Positions 1 through 8,575 of a stretch of DNA of 64,000 nucleotides are shown in pieces. Positions within the stretch are counted from its first letter, which is position 1, and every line of letters begins with the position of its first letter. The stretch is from positions 1,111,001 to 1,175,000 of the forward strand of contig NZ_CP141595.1 in assembly GCF_035590735.1 (NCBI RefSeq), read 5' to 3'. Origin of the DNA: Rossellomorea aquimaris. Lineage in GTDB: Bacteria; Bacillota; Bacilli; Bacillales; Bacillaceae_B. The notes under the pieces are model-generated. The model worked only from the letters and a program-made list of their open reading frames with translations. It was not told the origin of the DNA and searched no databases. The position numbers and the translations under genes were made by a program.

Positions 1-645
1 AAACAGGCCCGGGATGACTTTTGGAAAGAAGAAAAGGGAAATTCGAATCGGCCGAAACCAATCGTTGCAGGTTCTGTAGGACCTTACGGGGCATACCTTG
101 CTGACGGCTCAGAGTACGTTGGGAACTATGGAGTAAGTGATCAACATTTAGCAGATTTCCATTTTTCCAGAATCCAGGCATTAGTGGAGGCGGGTGCTGA
201 TTTGCTGGCATTCGAAACCATCCCGTCCTTGCAGGAAGCAAAGGTGCTCGCTTCTCTTTTGAAAGAATTTCCGGATACCTGCGCCTGGCTGTCTTTTTCA
301 TTAAAGGATGGAGAGAGGATAAGTGATGGAACGGGGATTGAAGAGTGCGCGCGTGTGTTCAATGACGATGAACAAATTGCTGCAATTGGTGTGAATTGTG
401 CACCGATTCCTGCGGCCAAGAAGGCGATAAGCGTATTAAGCAGAAACACTGACAAACCAATCATCGTGTACCCGAACTCAGGTGAGACTTACGATGCGGG
501 GACTAAAACGTGGCATGGGGAGGAAGGGTGTTGTGCGTTTGATGAGGAATCAGTAGTTTGGTACGAGGCAGGTGCCCGTATCATTGGTGGTTGCTGCCGG
601 ACGGATCCGGGTCATATTGAAGCTTTGGCGAAGAGGTGGAGATAG
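1..645 (+). CDS. mmuM: Homocysteine S-methyltransferase, 5'-truncated by window edge
   Basis: The frame is open from base 1, so the N-terminus lies outside the window; 214 residues are visible against about 315 for the family. The enzyme moves a methyl group from S-methylmethionine (or SAM) to homocysteine, giving methionine in the cytoplasm. The visible part has the family's SVGPYGAYLADGSEY segment, then GVNC and a C-terminal GGCCR; these three cysteines are the zinc ligands of the Pfam S-methyl_trans fold. The later in-frame GTG at 184 is internal and not the start. A bidirectional hairpin terminator follows 20 bases after the stop. The identity is clear; MmuM versus another homocysteine methyltransferase (B. 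subtilis YbgG type) rests on similarity only. Confidence 0.9.
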   Translation, partial: KQARDDFWKEEKGNSNRPKPIVAGSVGPYGAYLADGSEYVGNYGVSDQHLADFHFSRIQALVEAGADLLAFETIPSLQEAKVLASLLKEFPDTCAWLSFSLKDGERISDGTGIEECARVFNDDEQIAAIGVNCAPIPAAKKAISVLSRNTDKPIIVYPNSGETYDAGTKTWHGEEGCCAFDEESVVWYEAGARIIGGCCRTDPGHIEALAKRWR

Positions 646-663
646 CAATAACGCGTAAAATAC

Positions 664-698
664 AAAAAGCCCAAGTGATACTTCCGCTTGGGCTTTTT
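664..698. terminator. Bidirectional terminator between mmuM and the glucanase gene
   Basis: AAAAAGCCCAAG pairs with CTTGGGCTTTTT around a short loop. There is a T-run on both strands, so it can serve the two convergent genes. Confidence 0.85.
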
Positions 699-708
699 AT
701 CGCTACTA

Positions 709-2061
709 TTATTTAATAGAAAACCTCTCTTTAATCAGCAGGTCCTCAGGAGATTTCCCGATATGATCTTGATGGAAGTAATCTCTGATGACCCCATTCT
801 TTAAATAGTTGACGATTGAGACCATTGTCATACCTTGATCTAAAGCGAGGTAGGCCTGTGTCACTTCCCCTGTCTCTACATTGACTGAATCAAGGAAACC
901 GTATTTCCCGTACATATCGAAACGTTTCAATGCCTGGATGTTTTTGAACGCTTCCATTGGTGCGTATTCAAGTGCCAGGAAAGTGGCATGTGGAGTGACA
1001 GTGCCATCAGACTTATAACCGTCCATACCTAATGGAGTGGCGGCAAATTCTGAATAATTATCGGGTGTGGCTGCTGGTGACATACCCCAGGCTGCATATC
1101 CTTGCGCTTTAGCATATTGGATCTGGATGTCTACATGACGCTTATTGTTTAAGCCAAGTGCGTTCTTCCCGAGTTCTTTTTCCTTCAGGACAAGCTGTGG
1201 CATCAATGCTTCAAACATGCTTCCTCCCCAGCTTGGTACATATTTAGTGCCCTTGTAGCTGTAATGTCCTTCGAAGACATCCACACCATCATAAGTTTCT
1301 GTATATCCTTCTGGGATTTGAGCCTGCCAATCCCAGCTTTCAGGCATGGTGCGGAACATTCTCCACCAATGTTCTTCCGGTACATCTTCTTTCCCGATCG
1401 CGATGTAGCTTGCTACGCGTGGTTCCGTATAAAAAGCACCGTAATGGTGAGAAGTATAGCTCTCGGTTGCTACATCATATCCGCCCCGCATTTGTCCTAC
1501 TTCAGGTGTGTAAAGAGTGGAATAATCCATGTCCTCTACTAATGTGTGGGTCTCTTCATAGAGTTCAGGATACGCTTGTCCCACTACAACCAGCCCTGCA
1601 GAGAGCCATCCATTATCTACAGTTGAGATGAATTGACCCCAATCCGTCATGAGCGTTGCATCTTCTGTATAGTACCAGTTGTAAAATAATCCGTTCCATT
1701 TTTCCATATCTTTTAATGAATTCACCGTCTTTTCGATGTTAGTCACGGCTTCTTCACGTGATATCAAGCCGACTTCCTCAGCTGAAATCGTACTCATCAT
1801 GTACATGGCGATGTTCGTTGGTGACGTGAATTTCTGGGCATTGATCTCCCCGTTATCCATTCGTACGGCATCATATGTGAGCCCCGTTTTCTCATCTGTA
1901 AAATCCTCGAAGTATCGATAGGTATTCTTTGAAATCGCTTTCAATTGTTTGGACAAAGCGATCTCTTTTCCTTTGTTTGTGTGCTCTGCAGAAGCCGCAG
2001 CAGGGAGCGCAGCGCTCAGGATTAGCAATAAGACTAACAGCAATGAAAAATATTTCTTCAA
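709..2061 (-). CDS. Secreted GH144-like (DUF3131 + glycoamylase-like) beta-glucanase
   Basis: This is a 450-residue exported protein. Residues 1-25 form a signal peptide (KK, a leucine-rich core, then ASA) without a lipobox, so release outside the cell is expected. The N-terminal half matches DUF3131-type sequences (SPTNIAMYMMS, NGLFYNWY, STVDNGWLSAGL). The C-terminal half has the order of the glycoamylase-like/GH144 fold (YAAWGMSP, SDGTVTPHATFLALEYAP, YGKYGFLDSVN, YLALDQGMT). GH144 enzymes are endo-beta-1,2-glucanases, so that is the proposed activity; other beta-glucan linkages are possible. The start is TTG at 2061, with AAAGGAAG upstream; no in-frame ATG is better placed. A LacI-type operator nearly identical to those of the GH3/GH94/ABC locus at 32 kb lies just downstream of its -10 box. 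Confidence 0.75.
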   Translation of the reverse strand: MKKYFSLLLVLLLILSAALPAAASAEHTNKGKEIALSKQLKAISKNTYRYFEDFTDEKTGLTYDAVRMDNGEINAQKFTSPTNIAMYMMSTISAEEVGLISREEAVTNIEKTVNSLKDMEKWNGLFYNWYYTEDATLMTDWGQFISTVDNGWLSAGLVVVGQAYPELYEETHTLVEDMDYSTLYTPEVGQMRGGYDVATESYTSHHYGAFYTEPRVASYIAIGKEDVPEEHWWRMFRTMPESWDWQAQIPEGYTETYDGVDVFEGHYSYKGTKYVPSWGGSMFEALMPQLVLKEKELGKNALGLNNKRHVDIQIQYAKAQGYAAWGMSPAATPDNYSEFAATPLGMDGYKSDGTVTPHATFLALEYAPMEAFKNIQALKRFDMYGKYGFLDSVNVETGEVTQAYLALDQGMTMVSIVNYLKNGVIRDYFHQDHIGKSPEDLLIKERFSIK

Positions 2062-2083
2062 ATATCACACTTCCTTTCAATTT

Positions 2084-2109
2084 GGTGAAACGTTTCGATT
2101 AAAAGTATA
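2084..2109 (-). promoter_or_regulatory. Promoter -10 and LacI-type operator of the secreted glucanase
   Basis: The palindromic core GAAACGTTTC at 2087-2096 is followed by GAT, matching 14 of 16 bases of the site at 32021-32036. A minus-strand TATACT box (2104-2109) lies directly upstream, so a bound repressor would cover the start of transcription. The -35 is weak. Confidence 0.7.
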
Positions 2110-2374
2110 CAAGAGTGGTCTAAAGACGTATATCACTCAATAGTAACAATTATCTGAAAATAGACCGTGGGTATATGACCTCTTTTTGAGTCTTTTATAC
2201 CATATCCATCCGCAAGTAAACGCTGGATACAGACACCGCCCTCAATCATAGGTGCAGCCACATTGGGGGACTACCATTTTTTTTAGGTTACATTATTATT
2301 GAATTCTATTAAAAAAAGGATATTCTCCCATTATGTAGAAAGTCATAGATACATAGTCAATAGGGGTGAGCAGG
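2110..2374. other. Intergenic region between glucanase promoter and amidase
   Basis: No gene or strong structured element was recognised. The AGGGGTGAG at 2362-2370 is the ribosome binding site that makes ATG 2375, rather than GTG 2366, the likely amidase start. Confidence 0.5.
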
Positions 2375-3868
2375 ATGCAGGGTTTTCATTATAAAAACTA
2401 CGACGGTTTAGGACTCGCAGAATTAGTGAAGAAAAAAGAAGTTCATCCTAAAGAATTGGTTGAAGAGGCAATTAAAATAACCGAAACCCACAACCCTAAG
2501 TTGAACGCAGTGATTCATAAAATGTATGAACAGGCAAGGGAGGTTGCAAACAAAAAGCTTACTGGAGCCTTCGCCGGTGTACCCATACTATTGAAAAATA
2601 TCACTCAAGAGATGGAAGGGGAGCCCATGACAGCAGGTTCAAGAGCTCTTCGAACCTACCGTGCGAAGACAGATTCAGAATATACCAGGAGATTGCGTGA
2701 AGCTGGCGTGGTTATTCTGGGGCAAACGAATGTGCCTGAATTTGCCTTAGTGGCTGTTACGGAGCCTTCACATTACGGTGCGACAAGAAATCCATGGAAC
2801 ATGGATTATACACCCGGAGGTTCAAGTGGCGGTTCAGCCGCTGCGGTAGCATCCGGCATTGTTCCGATCGCGGGTGCCAACGATGGCGGGGGATCTATTA
2901 GAATTCCGGCTGCCTATTGCGGGTTATTTGGTTTGAAGCCAACCAGGGGAAGAACACCTGTTGGTCCCACCTACGGAAGAACGTGGCAAGGTGCCTCGGT
3001 TGAGCATGTTTTAACCCGGTCGGTCAGGGATAGTGCTGCCGTGCTGGATGAATTACGAATGTATGAAAAGGCTGCTGCTTTTTATGCTCCACCATTTGAA
3101 GGGAGATACTTGGAAGCATCACAAACCCCTCTAGGCAAGAAATTAAAGATTGCCTATTCTACAGCTTCCCCCATAGGAACTGAAGTACATCCCGAATGCG
3201 AAAAGGCTGTTGTGAAAGCTGCTAAAGTACTAGAGTCCATGGGTCATGATGTGGAAGAAAAAGAGGTACCTGTGGATGGACATAAGATCGCGAGAAGTTT
3301 CTTAACAATGTATTTTGGGGAAACTGCTGCAATATTAGCTTCGTTGGAAGAAGTGCTGGGAAGAAAAGCTACCTACGCTGATGTGGAACCCTCCACCTGG
3401 CTACTTGGATTGATTGGAAAGGTCACTCCTGCAGAAGAATTTATACTGAGTATCAGGGAGTGGGACATAGCAGCCTATCAAATGGAAACATTTCATGAAA
3501 CGTATGATTTCTACCTTACTCCTACAACAGCTTTTCCTCCAGCCAAGATAGGAGAACTGGAGCCTACCCAATCAGAGAAATTTTTGATCAGTTCGGCAGG
3601 CAAGTTGGGGCTCAGGAGACTGTTGAAAAAGATAGGGATCGTTGATCAGATAGCACAGAAGAATCTGATGCGTACCCCTTTTACGCAGTTGGCCAATTTA
3701 ACAGGACAGCCGGCCATGTCACTTCCGATACATCAAACTTCTGAAGGGCTGCCGGTCGGAGTTCAGGTGATGGCAGCAAAAGGCAGAGAGGATTTGCTGT
3801 TGCAATTGGCTGGAGAGATTGAGAAGTCTGAGCATTGGTTGCAAATAGAGAAAAACCCTTTATTTTAA
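2375..3868 (+). CDS. Amidase signature family hydrolase
   Basis: This is a cytoplasmic amide hydrolase of the amidase signature family (497 residues). The Ser-cisSer-Lys triad is visible: Lys74 in VPILLKN, the cis-Ser in [10 protein letters not shown] (about Ser150), and the nucleophile Ser174 in [10 protein letters not shown]. The spacings of 76 and 24 residues fit the family. No signal peptide is seen. It most resembles 6-aminohexanoate-cyclic-dimer hydrolase-like and general amidases rather than GatA, because no gatC or gatB is adjacent. The substrate cannot be told from sequence. The gene stands alone, with convergent Gfo/Idh after it. Confidence 0.85.
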   Translation: MQGFHYKNYDGLGLAELVKKKEVHPKELVEEAIKITETHNPKLNAVIHKMYEQAREVANKKLTGAFAGVPILLKNITQEMEGEPMTAGSRALRTYRAKTDSEYTRRLREAGVVILGQTNVPEFALVAVTEPSHYGATRNPWNMDYTPGGSSGGSAAAVASGIVPIAGANDGGGSIRIPAAYCGLFGLKPTRGRTPVGPTYGRTWQGASVEHVLTRSVRDSAAVLDELRMYEKAAAFYAPPFEGRYLEASQTPLGKKLKIAYSTASPIGTEVHPECEKAVVKAAKVLESMGHDVEEKEVPVDGHKIARSFLTMYFGETAAILASLEEVLGRKATYADVEPSTWLLGLIGKVTPAEEFILSIREWDIAAYQMETFHETYDFYLTPTTAFPPAKIGELEPTQSEKFLISSAGKLGLRRLLKKIGIVDQIAQKNLMRTPFTQLANLTGQPAMSLPIHQTSEGLPVGVQVMAAKGREDLLLQLAGEIEKSEHWLQIEKNPLF

Positions 3869-3907
3869 AAAAGGGGAAGGGGGGGCATTCCATTTCCCCC
3901 TTCCCCT
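3868..3907 (-). terminator. Terminator of the Gfo/Idh gene
   Basis: AGGGGAAGGGGG pairs with CCCCCTTCCCCT. On the minus strand it is followed by a run of T, so it serves the leftward gene. Confidence 0.75.
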
Positions 3908-3919
3908 CTGTCTGTCCTA

Positions 3920-4819
3920 CTATTCAATCATCCCGACGATCCTCTCACAAATCTCATGAGTAACCAGTGAATCCTCAATCGATGGGGCGGACGTTGTATC
4001 ATTTTCCACACAGTCTATGAAATGATCCACTAAATCATAAAAACCTCGCTTATATAAAGTAGGCTCCCAATCTCCAAATGAAGAAAGACTGACTTCTTTA
4101 TTATGATAATGAGTCGTTTCAACGAGACTGTTGACGACATATTTATGATGGCCTGCCGAGTACTCGATGATTTCTTCCGTCACACCGCCGTCCCGGTTCA
4201 TGATCCCGACTGAGGTGCACTCCTCGCCGATGAGCTGGACGACTAAGTGGTGGAGCATGTCATCTTTTTTTAGATACTGAACCTTTACATCCTGAACCTC
4301 TGTTTCCATTAAGAATCGCAGAGTATCGATGACATGGATGAAATCTTCTACGACGAACCTTCTGGTGTAATCAGGTAAAGCGTATCTGTTTTTCTGCATA
4401 AGAACGAAGCTGGGTTTACCATGCTCTCTTAGCTCTCTCACTTTTGGAATGAATCTTCTGTTGAAGCCGACCATGGCGATTTTGCCGCTTTCTTTTGCGA
4501 GCTGAACGATTCTTTCGGTTTCGTGAAAGTTCAAGGAAATCGGTTTGTCTATGTAAACGTTGATGCCATTCTTGAGTAGTTTTTCCGTTATTTCAAAGTG
4601 GGCTTCGGTAGCCGTACTCACAAATGCCGCGTCAATATCGGTTGAAATCAGTTCTTCAACATTCTGAACCTTTTCCTGGATGCGATATTTATTTGCCAGA
4701 ACATTTAAAGTTTCAGCATTTCTTGTGCAAAGCACCAGCTCGATGCCTTCTTTTTTAGAGAGAACTGGTAGGTAGGCTTTCTTGGCGATGTCTCCCAGTC
4801 CAATAAGTCCGATTTTCAT
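3920..4819 (-). CDS. Gfo/Idh/MocA-family NAD(P)-dependent oxidoreductase
   Basis: A 299-residue cytoplasmic dehydrogenase-like protein. The N-terminal Rossmann fold begins MKIGLIGLGDIA, the EKP-type motif appears as YIDKPISLN near residue 95, and the GFNRRF segment follows; the C-terminal half is the GFO_IDH_MocA substrate domain. Such enzymes oxidise or reduce sugars, inositols or related polyols, but the substrate is not predictable here. The ATG at 4819 has GGGGTG eight bases upstream. It is monocistronic: both neighbours are on the other strand. Confidence 0.85.
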   Translation of the reverse strand: MKIGLIGLGDIAKKAYLPVLSKKEGIELVLCTRNAETLNVLANKYRIQEKVQNVEELISTDIDAAFVSTATEAHFEITEKLLKNGINVYIDKPISLNFHETERIVQLAKESGKIAMVGFNRRFIPKVRELREHGKPSFVLMQKNRYALPDYTRRFVVEDFIHVIDTLRFLMETEVQDVKVQYLKKDDMLHHLVVQLIGEECTSVGIMNRDGGVTEEIIEYSAGHHKYVVNSLVETTHYHNKEVSLSSFGDWEPTLYKRGFYDLVDHFIDCVENDTTSAPSIEDSLVTHEICERIVGMIE

Positions 4820-5030
4820 TTTTTTTCACCCCATTGTTTTTTTGTATCGTTCTTACATTATAATATTCTCTATTTATATATCAAATCTAAGACTGGTCAG
4901 GATGCGGGGGAGTTGGAAGGGTTTTGTTAAAACACGAACATTAAAATATAAAATTTAAATAAAATTCGTATTTAGGTTGAATATCGAAGGGGAGTTTGTT
5001 ATATTAGCAATGTACTAATTACATATCATT

Positions 5031-5101
5031 ACTCGTATATCCTCGGTAATATGGTCTGAGTGTTTCTACCTGGTTCCCATTATAAGAACTAGACTACGAG
5101 T
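5031..5101 (+). promoter_or_regulatory. Purine riboswitch aptamer, guanine/hypoxanthine type
   Basis: P1 is ACTCGTA (5031-5037) with TACGAGT (5095-5101). P2 pairs CTCGG with CTGAG across an ATATGG-containing loop. The J2/3 segment TTTCTACC is the invariant purine-riboswitch core. P3 pairs CTGGTTC with GAACTAG. The base equivalent to xpt C74 is C5094, just before TA and the P1 3' strand, which specifies guanine/hypoxanthine; adenine aptamers carry U here. It lies about 185 bases before the nucleosidase lipoprotein. Confidence 0.92.
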
Positions 5102-5232
5102 TGAAGTATTCGGTTTTACGGTTTTTTGCCGTTGCCATTTTGTGATGGGCATTCCCATAACATCACTTATACTTTAACTTCGAAGGTCTGGAAAGTAGAA
5201 ACCACTCTACATGTTCTAGATCTTTTTCTTTT
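5097..5232 (+). terminator. Riboswitch expression platform with intrinsic terminator
   Basis: GTCTGGAA (5186-5193) pairs with TTCTAGAT (5214-5221), GTAGA (5195-5199) with TCTAC (5206-5210), and CTTTTTCTTTT follows. A competing helix is possible between 5097-5110 (CGAGTTGAAGTAT region, overlapping the P1 3' strand) and 5169-5182. It would free the RNA from P1 and touches the base of the terminator stem. This fits an OFF switch, where ligand allows termination; the exclusivity of the two helices is partial and inferred by eye. Confidence 0.65.
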
Positions 5233-5286
5233 GGGCAAAACAGCGAGATATCACCATCTAGAAAAAACGAAAAAGGAGAGATTTTG

Positions 5287-6156
5287 ATGAAAAAGAAACT
5301 GGCTATATTTGTATCATTATCCGTACTCGCATTATCCTTATTTACTGGATGCAGTTCCACTTCACAGACTGCAGCTAAAGAAGAAGAGGCAGAGAGGCCC
5401 ATTATGATTCAAGGTCCAATGCCGATTGAAGCTGAAAAATTTGCAGGGAAATTAGAAAATGTGAAAGAAGAAAAATCGGGATCATTTGTTTTTTACATAG
5501 GTACGCTGGATGATTATCCTGTCATCGTTGCCAAAACCGGTAAAGGTATGGAAAACACGGCGGCAGCTACTGCGGTAGCCATTGAGAAATACGATCCAAT
5601 CGCCATCATCAACCAAGGAACATCAGGTGGACATGATCCTGAATTGCATGTATTTGATATCGTATTAGGAGAAAGAACCGTAAACCTGGGTTCATTGAAA
5701 ACAGCGGACAAAGCTGATAACGAAGGAATTGATCCAACCGTCTGGAAGCCAATGGACTTAATGGCTTCTGAAGGCAGTGCAGGTGAAGATCCAAATGCTG
5801 AGAAAATCCGATACTACGATGGAGACGAGGACTTACTTGAAGCTGCCAAAGCAGTAAAGGATACATACGCCGATGGAAAGATTGTCGAAGGTACCATCGG
5901 TTCTGCTGATGTGTGGAATAATGAAGTGGACCGCATCCAATGGTTCCATGAGAAATACGGTACTTCTGTAGAAGAAATGGAAGGGGCTGCAGCAGCACAG
6001 ATTGCAGGTGCTTATGATGTAGCGTTCCTGGGAATCCGCGTCCTGTCCAATAACAAGACAAATAATGGAGCATATAACCCTGAAACCGCATCTGCGAACC
6101 AGGAGTATGTCTATGAAGTAGTGAAAGAGTATATTTCCATGATGGAAACCAAATAA
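5287..6156 (+). CDS. Lipoprotein nucleosidase of the MTA/SAH nucleosidase (PNP_UDP_1) family
   Basis: A 289-residue exported lipoprotein: the signal ends LSLFTGC with lipidated Cys22, so the enzyme should sit on the outer face of the membrane. The rest is the phosphorylase superfamily fold related to MTA/SAH nucleosidase (Pfs): GPMPIEAE at the catalytic-base region, NQGTSGG, and EMEGAAAAQIA with Glu230/Glu232. The catalytic Asp of Pfs (RAISD, 23 residues after the second Glu) is replaced: here the sequence is RVLSNN, Asn255. Asn at this place suits 6-oxopurines in trimeric purine nucleoside phosphorylases, and the gene sits behind a guanine riboswitch, so cleavage of guanosine or inosine outside the cell for purine salvage is inferred. 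ATG 5287 is preferred over TTG 5284 because AAAGGAGAG is seven bases upstream. Confidence 0.85.
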   Translation: MKKKLAIFVSLSVLALSLFTGCSSTSQTAAKEEEAERPIMIQGPMPIEAEKFAGKLENVKEEKSGSFVFYIGTLDDYPVIVAKTGKGMENTAAATAVAIEKYDPIAIINQGTSGGHDPELHVFDIVLGERTVNLGSLKTADKADNEGIDPTVWKPMDLMASEGSAGEDPNAEKIRYYDGDEDLLEAAKAVKDTYADGKIVEGTIGSADVWNNEVDRIQWFHEKYGTSVEEMEGAAAAQIAGAYDVAFLGIRVLSNNKTNNGAYNPETASANQEYVYEVVKEYISMMETK

Positions 6157-6163
6157 GGTTGTG

Positions 6164-6216
6164 GGCCTGACCCCGGTGCATGAATGCTAAGCATGCCAGG
6201 GATCAGGCCTTTTTTT
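6164..6216 (+). terminator. Terminator after the nucleosidase
   Basis: A long hairpin, GGCCTGA..CCC..GG..TGCATG folding back on GCATGCCAGGGATCAGGCC, is followed by seven T. The motif belongs to the GGGCCTGACCCC type of hairpin seen between Bacillaceae genes. Confidence 0.9.
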
Positions 6217-6217
6217 A

Positions 6218-6226
6218 TGTTACAAT
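6218..6226 (+). promoter_or_regulatory. Extended -10 promoter of the methyltransferase gene
   Basis: TGTTACAAT is an extended -10 (TGnTACAAT) immediately after the terminator. No good -35 is seen. It excludes the upstream in-frame ATGs at 6184 and 6217 as starts. Confidence 0.5.
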
Positions 6227-6264
6227 GGTCTAATGCAACACAACATTTTTATCATCACACGGAG

Positions 6265-7203
6265 TTGATCATAATAGAAAAGAAAAAATATATCTATCAT
6301 TATTCATGGGAACCGAACGAAGAATCCCTATGTGGCTTGGAAAGAAGAGTGTTATTTGGAAAAAGCCCTGAATCTAGCATTCTGGAAAGTTCAGTGAAAA
6401 TAGATCCCAGCAGAAGTCCTTTTATTCGGGAGAGACTCGAAATTATCTGCGAGGGTAATGAATTTGAAGAACTACTTGAAAAAATAGAAGAATTAGAAGC
6501 ACTTGATGGGTTCAAAGTCGTTTTTGTTCAAAATTTTGATGCGGAAAGAGTAGGCTTTAAAAAGCTTCGCAAGATTGAAAAAGAAGTAGGAATGCATCTA
6601 AAAGGTGAAGCTGAGTTAGTCGATCCAGACATTTGGTTCGGGGTGTTGAAGACCAATGATCGCTGGGTGTTTGGCAAGTATGTGAGAAACGAAGCGGTTT
6701 GGCTGCACCACGTGAAAAAGCCACACAGCTATTCGACGGCACTCAGTACCCGTGTGGCTAGAGCCGTCGTGAATATTGCAGCACCGAATCCTGAAGGAAT
6801 CAAAATGATCGACCCGTGCTGCGGAATAGGGACGGTCCTTGTGGAGGCGCTATCCATGGGAATCGATATCGTCGGGAGTGACCGCAATCCTTTGATCCTC
6901 GATGGAGTGAAAGAGAATATCGCTCATTTTGGATATAAAGGGGATGTCTCTTTAAAGGATATTAACGACGTAACCGGCAACTATGATGTAGCTGTGATCG
7001 ATCTACCTTACAATCTTTGTTCAGTGATTACAAATGACGAGCAGCTTGACATGCTCCGCAGTGCGAGACGATTTACAGAGAAGGTCGTGATTGTTACCTT
7101 GGAAGATGTGGACGCGAATATTGAAAAAGCGGGCTTTGAAATTGTAGATCGCTGTGAAGTGAGTAAAGGAAGATTTGTCCGGCAGATCCTGGTCTGCAAA
7201 TGA
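6265..7203 (+). CDS. TRM11/UPF0020-type SAM-dependent RNA methyltransferase
   Basis: The C-terminal half is a class I methyltransferase: DPCCGIGTVLVEA (SAM binding), GSDRNP (acidic ribose-binding residue), and the catalytic DLPYN, the D/N-PPY variant used by N2-guanine and N6-adenine methyltransferases. The layout resembles TRM11/THUMP-type tRNA guanine methyltransferases. Many Bacillus genomes carry this uncharacterised protein. The start is unusual. The only Shine-Dalgarno-like GGAG is at 6261-6264, and no ATG or GTG follows before the conserved region; the in-frame choices are TTG 6265 (touching the GGAG), ATC 6268, ATA 6271 and ATA 6274. I report 6265 as the first possible codon, but a rare ATA or ATC start fits the spacing better. 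Confidence 0.75.
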   Translation: MIIIEKKKYIYHYSWEPNEESLCGLERRVLFGKSPESSILESSVKIDPSRSPFIRERLEIICEGNEFEELLEKIEELEALDGFKVVFVQNFDAERVGFKKLRKIEKEVGMHLKGEAELVDPDIWFGVLKTNDRWVFGKYVRNEAVWLHHVKKPHSYSTALSTRVARAVVNIAAPNPEGIKMIDPCCGIGTVLVEALSMGIDIVGSDRNPLILDGVKENIAHFGYKGDVSLKDINDVTGNYDVAVIDLPYNLCSVITNDEQLDMLRSARRFTEKVVIVTLEDVDANIEKAGFEIVDRCEVSKGRFVRQILVCK

Positions 7204-7398
7204 TAGAAAATTGAGAGAGTGTGGAGAGTTGTTTCCATGCTCTTTTTTATGGGAGCTCTAAGAAGCCTCTATTCAGGTACTTTGAAGTGCCTATCCCACA
7301 AAAAAGTACCTACTTCTCAAGCAATCTTCCATCGTCCATACTATATCCATGTTCTCCTCATGGGGATAATTCATTTTATGAAAAAGGAGAGTGTAGGT

Positions 7399-8232
7399 AT
7401 GAGCGTCAAATCTATCACTTTAAATAATAATATAAAAATGCCGGAACTGGGATATGGGGTTTTCCGTGTGGATGACGGCCCGAAGCTTGCACGGGCAGTA
7501 CAGACAGCGATCAAAATGGGGTATCGCAGTATCGATACAGCAGCGATTTATGGAAATGAAGAGAGCGTCGGGAAGGGAATCAATAAAGCGATTGAAGCAG
7601 GACTTGTTACCCGGGAGGAACTGTTTGTCACTTCAAAAGTTTGGAATGCCGGCCTATCCTACGATGAAACGATCGCGGCATACGAAGAAAGCATAAAGAA
7701 AATGGGGCTCGACTATTTGGATCTTTATCTGATTCACTGGCCTGGAAAAGAGAAGTACATGGAGTCCTGGAAAGCTCTTGAATCCCTTTATAAGGATGGA
7801 AGGATCCAAGCGATAGGTGTAAGTAACTTCCAAGTTCATCACTTGAAACACTTACTCGAGGGTGCTGAAATCACGCCGGTTATTAACCAGATTGAATTCC
7901 ATCCCAAGCTGATTCAAACGGAAGTGAGAGATTACTGCCGGAAGCACAATATTCAAGTTGAAGCCTGGTCTCCGCTTATGAATGCAGAGCTTCTAAACAA
8001 TGAAACCATTAAAGGGATTGCTCAGTCCCATGGTAAATCACCCGCTCAAGTGATACTGCGCTGGGATCTCCAACACGGAGTCATCACAATTCCAAAGTCT
8101 ATGACGGAGTCCAGAATTCAAGAAAACATTTCTATATATGATTTTGAATTAACTTCTGAGCAAATGAATCAATTAGATGCATTAAATGAAGACTTCCGCA
8201 GTGGCCCGGATCCTGATGAGTTCGATTTTTAA
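7399..8232 (+). CDS. Aldo/keto reductase
   Basis: A 277-residue cytoplasmic NADPH-dependent reductase of the AKR5-like group (B. subtilis YtbE/YvgN relatives), which reduces glyoxal, methylglyoxal and other aldehydes. The catalytic tetrad is visible: Asp46 and Tyr51 in YRSIDTAAIYGNE, Lys80 in SKVW, His113 in LIHWPG. The NADPH-binding segment IPKSM is present near the C-terminus. The open frame runs up to 7219, but ATG 7399 has AAGGAGA eight bases upstream and begins with the family's normal N-terminus, so the extra 60 residues are not real. Confidence 0.9.
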   Translation: MSVKSITLNNNIKMPELGYGVFRVDDGPKLARAVQTAIKMGYRSIDTAAIYGNEESVGKGINKAIEAGLVTREELFVTSKVWNAGLSYDETIAAYEESIKKMGLDYLDLYLIHWPGKEKYMESWKALESLYKDGRIQAIGVSNFQVHHLKHLLEGAEITPVINQIEFHPKLIQTEVRDYCRKHNIQVEAWSPLMNAELLNNETIKGIAQSHGKSPAQVILRWDLQHGVITIPKSMTESRIQENISIYDFELTSEQMNQLDALNEDFRSGPDPDEFDF

Positions 8233-8250
8233 TGAGTGAATAGTACAAAG

Positions 8251-8293
8251 GAGGATGACCTGAAGAAAAACTTTGGGCCATCCTCTTTATTTT
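8251..8293 (+). terminator. Terminator after the aldo/keto reductase
   Basis: GAGGATG-CCTGAAG pairs with CTTTGGG-CATCCTC around AAAAA, and is followed by TTTATTTT. Confidence 0.8.
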
Positions 8294-8457
8294 ATCTGTA
8301 GCTGGTACAAGAGTATTGAAGAACTTTTTTATATAACCTCTCTAAAAAATCCCCCAAACAAGAATATTTTTCTAATCAAAAAAAATAATATAACCAATCG
8401 GAAACGTAAAAAAATATTGTGAATCCAGCAATATCAACGGTTTGAGCAATTACGGGC

Positions 8458-8542
8458 TCATGACAAATTCTCCCTTATGACATTTGTCATACCCAGCATA
8501 TGACACCTACTACTAACACAATGAATTCGCTTATCCTATAAT
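8458..8542 (+). promoter_or_regulatory. DesR-type operator array and des promoter
   Basis: A perfect palindrome, TATGACATTTGTCATA, lies at 8476-8491. It is flanked by half-sites TCATGACA (8458) and TATGACA (8499). TATAAT at 8537-8542 is the -10; there is no acceptable -35, as expected for a promoter needing an activator. In B. subtilis phosphorylated DesR binds in this place to turn on des at low temperature. That is known for B. subtilis; here it is inferred from the layout. Confidence 0.7.
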
Positions 8543-8575
8543 GAATCCAACGCCTTAAATGAAGGGAATTATGAC

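Noticed and set aside
5609..6181. 190-codon minus-strand frame antisense to the nucleosidase
   Set aside because: Histidine- and leucine-rich shadow of a well-supported gene with no start signal.
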